A stretch of 6,711 bases of DNA from Microbacteriaceae bacterium (GTDB lineage Bacteria > Actinomycetota > Actinomycetes > Actinomycetales > Microbacteriaceae): contig CANGJO010000053.1 in assembly GCA_947454285.1 (NCBI GenBank), forward strand, positions 1 to 6,711. Direction: 5' to 3'. Shown here piece after piece: positions 5,435 to 6,711 of the stretch. Under the pieces are notes generated by a model, which did no database searches, had not been told where the DNA came from, and saw only the letters and a list, made by a program, of their open reading frames with translations. The position numbers were made by a program, and so were the translations under genes. Position 1 is the stretch's first letter. Each line of letters begins with the position of its first letter.

Positions 5435-6711
5435 CTATTTTTTGAACGAACGAATGATTGAGCGCAGCTTTGACCAACGTTCAACCAGCTCTCTTTCAAC
5501 GCCGATATCCTTCGGCTGAAAATAGGTGCGGTTAAGAGTCTTGTCATCGAGGTAGCGCTGCGGGACCACGGCCTTTGGATCATCGTGTGGGTACAGGTAA
5601 CCAACCCCCGCCCCGGCGCCTTTCGCCCCAACGTGGTTTGCGCTGCGCAGCGGTTTTGGCACCTCACCGAATAAGCCGGCCCGTACGTCCTCGATGGCTT
5701 GATTTATGGCCAGATAAGCGGAGTTCGATTTGGGCGCCATGGCTAGGTAGATAGTAGTCTCGGCAAGTGGAATGCGGCCCTCGGGCATGCCGATCATGGC
5801 AACGGCCTCGGCGGCGGAAACAGCCAGCGGCAAGGCTTGTGGATCGGCGAGGCCAATGTCCTCGGAGGCCAAGATAATCAAGCGTCTGGCTATAAAGCGC
5901 GGGTCTTCCCCGGCCTCGATCATTCGCGCCAGATAGTGAATAGCAGCGTCGGCATCAGAGCCACGAACCGACTTAATAAAGGCACTGATTACGTCGTAAT
6001 GCTGGTCGCCATCTTTGTCGTATCGCACCAGGGCACGATCCATCGCACCGGAAATGTGCTCTTCAAGCAATTCAATTTTCAAATTTGCGCTCGCTGCAGG
6101 GCTATTACCAATGGCTACCGTTGCCGCCGCCTCAAGAATGGTTAGTGCGCGTCGAGCATCTCCCCCCGAAACGATGGCAATCTGCGCCAAAACATCGTCA
6201 TCGGCCGAAACGGCGCCGGCTAGTCCCTGTGGTGCCGTAATCGCGCGCTGTAGCACCGAAACTAAGTCAGAATCAGCCAGCGGAGTCAGGGTTAGCAAAA
6301 GCGAACGTGAAAGAAGTGGAGAAATCACCGAAAAACTAGGGTTCTCGGTGGTGGCAGCAATTAGAACGATCCAACCGTTCTCAACACCCGGCAACAGCGC
6401 ATCCTGCTGCGCCTTGGAAAATCGGTGTATTTCGTCCAAAAAGAGCACGGTGTTCACGCCGTAAGCATCGCGGTCGGCGCGGGCTCGTTCCATTACCTCG
6501 CGAACGTCCTTGACACCGGCGGTAATTGCGCTGAGCTCAACGAATCGGCGGCCACTGAGTCTGGCAACCAGCTGGGCAATGGTGGTCTTGCCAGTTCCGG
6601 GTGGTCCCCACAAAATCACCGATACGGTTGACGACTTTTCGCCAGGGACGGCCTTAGTGGCGAGGGCTTGAAGTGGTGAACCGGGCTTTAAAAGATGTTG
6701 TTGGCCGACCA
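5435..6711 (-). CDS. rarA: RarA/MgsA-type AAA+ ATPase (replication-associated recombination protein A), N-terminus cut by window edge
   Basis: Clamp-loader-like AAA+ ATPase of the RarA/MgsA/WRNIP1 family, acting in the cytoplasm at stalled or damaged replication forks. The frame is open to the window edge; 424 residues are visible, starting VGQQHLLKPGSPL, the conserved region ahead of Walker A. Probably only some tens of N-terminal residues are missing. Numbering the visible part: Walker A GPPGTGKTT at 35-43, Walker B LFLDEIHRF at 89-97, sensor-1 region AATTENPSF near 118-126, Arg finger in SPLLSRS (Arg135), sensor-2 region GGDARRALTILEAA. The C-terminal family signatures follow: EDPRFIARRLIILASEDIGLADP, then PLAETTIYLAMAPKSNSAY, then YLYPHDDP with VPQRYLDD. 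A start at the internal GTG near 6619 would lose conserved residues and is rejected. Ends with TAG at 5435-5437, 198 nt before the rpsD start. Confidence 0.95.
   Translation of the reverse strand, partial: VGQQHLLKPGSPLQALATKAVPGEKSSTVSVILWGPPGTGKTTIAQLVARLSGRRFVELSAITAGVKDVREVMERARADRDAYGVNTVLFLDEIHRFSKAQQDALLPGVENGWIVLIAATTENPSFSVISPLLSRSLLLTLTPLADSDLVSVLQRAITAPQGLAGAVSADDDVLAQIAIVSGGDARRALTILEAAATVAIGNSPAASANLKIELLEEHISGAMDRALVRYDKDGDQHYDVISAFIKSVRGSDADAAIHYLARMIEAGEDPRFIARRLIILASEDIGLADPQALPLAVSAAEAVAMIGMPEGRIPLAETTIYLAMAPKSNSAYLAINQAIEDVRAGLFGEVPKPLRSANHVGAKGAGAGVGYLYPHDDPKAVVPQRYLDDKTLNRTYFQPKDIGVERELVERWSKLRSIIRSFKK

Noticed and set aside
5359..5667. 102-codon minus-strand frame running from the rarA 3' end into the intergenic gap
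   Set aside because: It overlaps the conserved RarA C-terminus out of frame, covers the promoter candidate and P1, and shows no domain.
6015..6464. 149-codon open frame on the plus strand
   Set aside because: It lies wholly antisense to rarA, whose motifs are clear. Its translation shows no recognisable domain and is the codon-phase shadow of rarA.
1..6711. CRISPR array, insertion sequence, tRNA/rRNA gene, prophage or defence system
   Set aside because: No spaced direct repeats, transposase or phage motifs, tRNA-like cloverleaf or rRNA stretch beyond the ten-base 16S-like match were seen. The genes are conserved core functions.

Overview
The window is a gene-dense stretch with all seven genes on the minus strand. 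It reads, in transcription order from right to left: rarA (5' end cut by the window edge), rpsD, a DUF948-type membrane protein, a small protein with an Ala/Lys-rich tail, alaS, ruvX and mltG (3' end cut by the window edge). The order rpsD, two small genes, alaS, ruvX, mltG is the arrangement known from Actinobacteria. The ribosomal protein S4 looks like the Microbacteriaceae/Micrococcales type: zinc-less N-terminus and a C-terminus ending in VEYYAAR. Base composition looks near 50 % GC by eye, low for that group, which suggests a freshwater, small-genome member of Microbacteriaceae. That placement is inference.

Region by region. 1-786 encodes the N-terminal 262 residues of the lytic transglycosylase MltG, including the catalytic Glu. 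779-1246 is RuvX/YqgF. 1246-3903 is a complete alanyl-tRNA synthetase. 3906-4208 is a small protein with a hydrophobic start and a KKPAA-repeat tail. 4217-4567 is a DUF948-like one-TM protein. 4607-5236 is S4. 5237-5434 is the only sizeable intergenic gap. 5435-6711 is RarA without its extreme N-terminus.

From rpsD to mltG the genes are spaced by 39, 8 and 2 nt, then overlap by 1 and 8 nt. This looks like one transcription unit, led by an extended -10 promoter candidate in the rarA-rpsD gap. Three genes (rpsD, alaS, ruvX) use GTG starts. alaS and ruvX have no good Shine-Dalgarno and probably rely on translational coupling. The set joins translation (S4, AlaRS), nucleic-acid upkeep (RuvX, and RarA upstream) and envelope assembly (MltG).

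The coding content is ordinary. The best lead for something undescribed is the rpsD leader. Over about 150 nt it can form four hairpins, one with a C(UUCG)G tetraloop next to the Shine-Dalgarno, plus a six-base-pair pseudoknot. This fits an S4-responsive autoregulatory RNA but is unproven. Secondary leads are a perfect 18-bp palindrome early in alaS, the Ala/Lys-rich repeat tail coupled to alaS, a context-dependent use of Leu codon CTA in rpsD, and a lack of CTAG avoidance.
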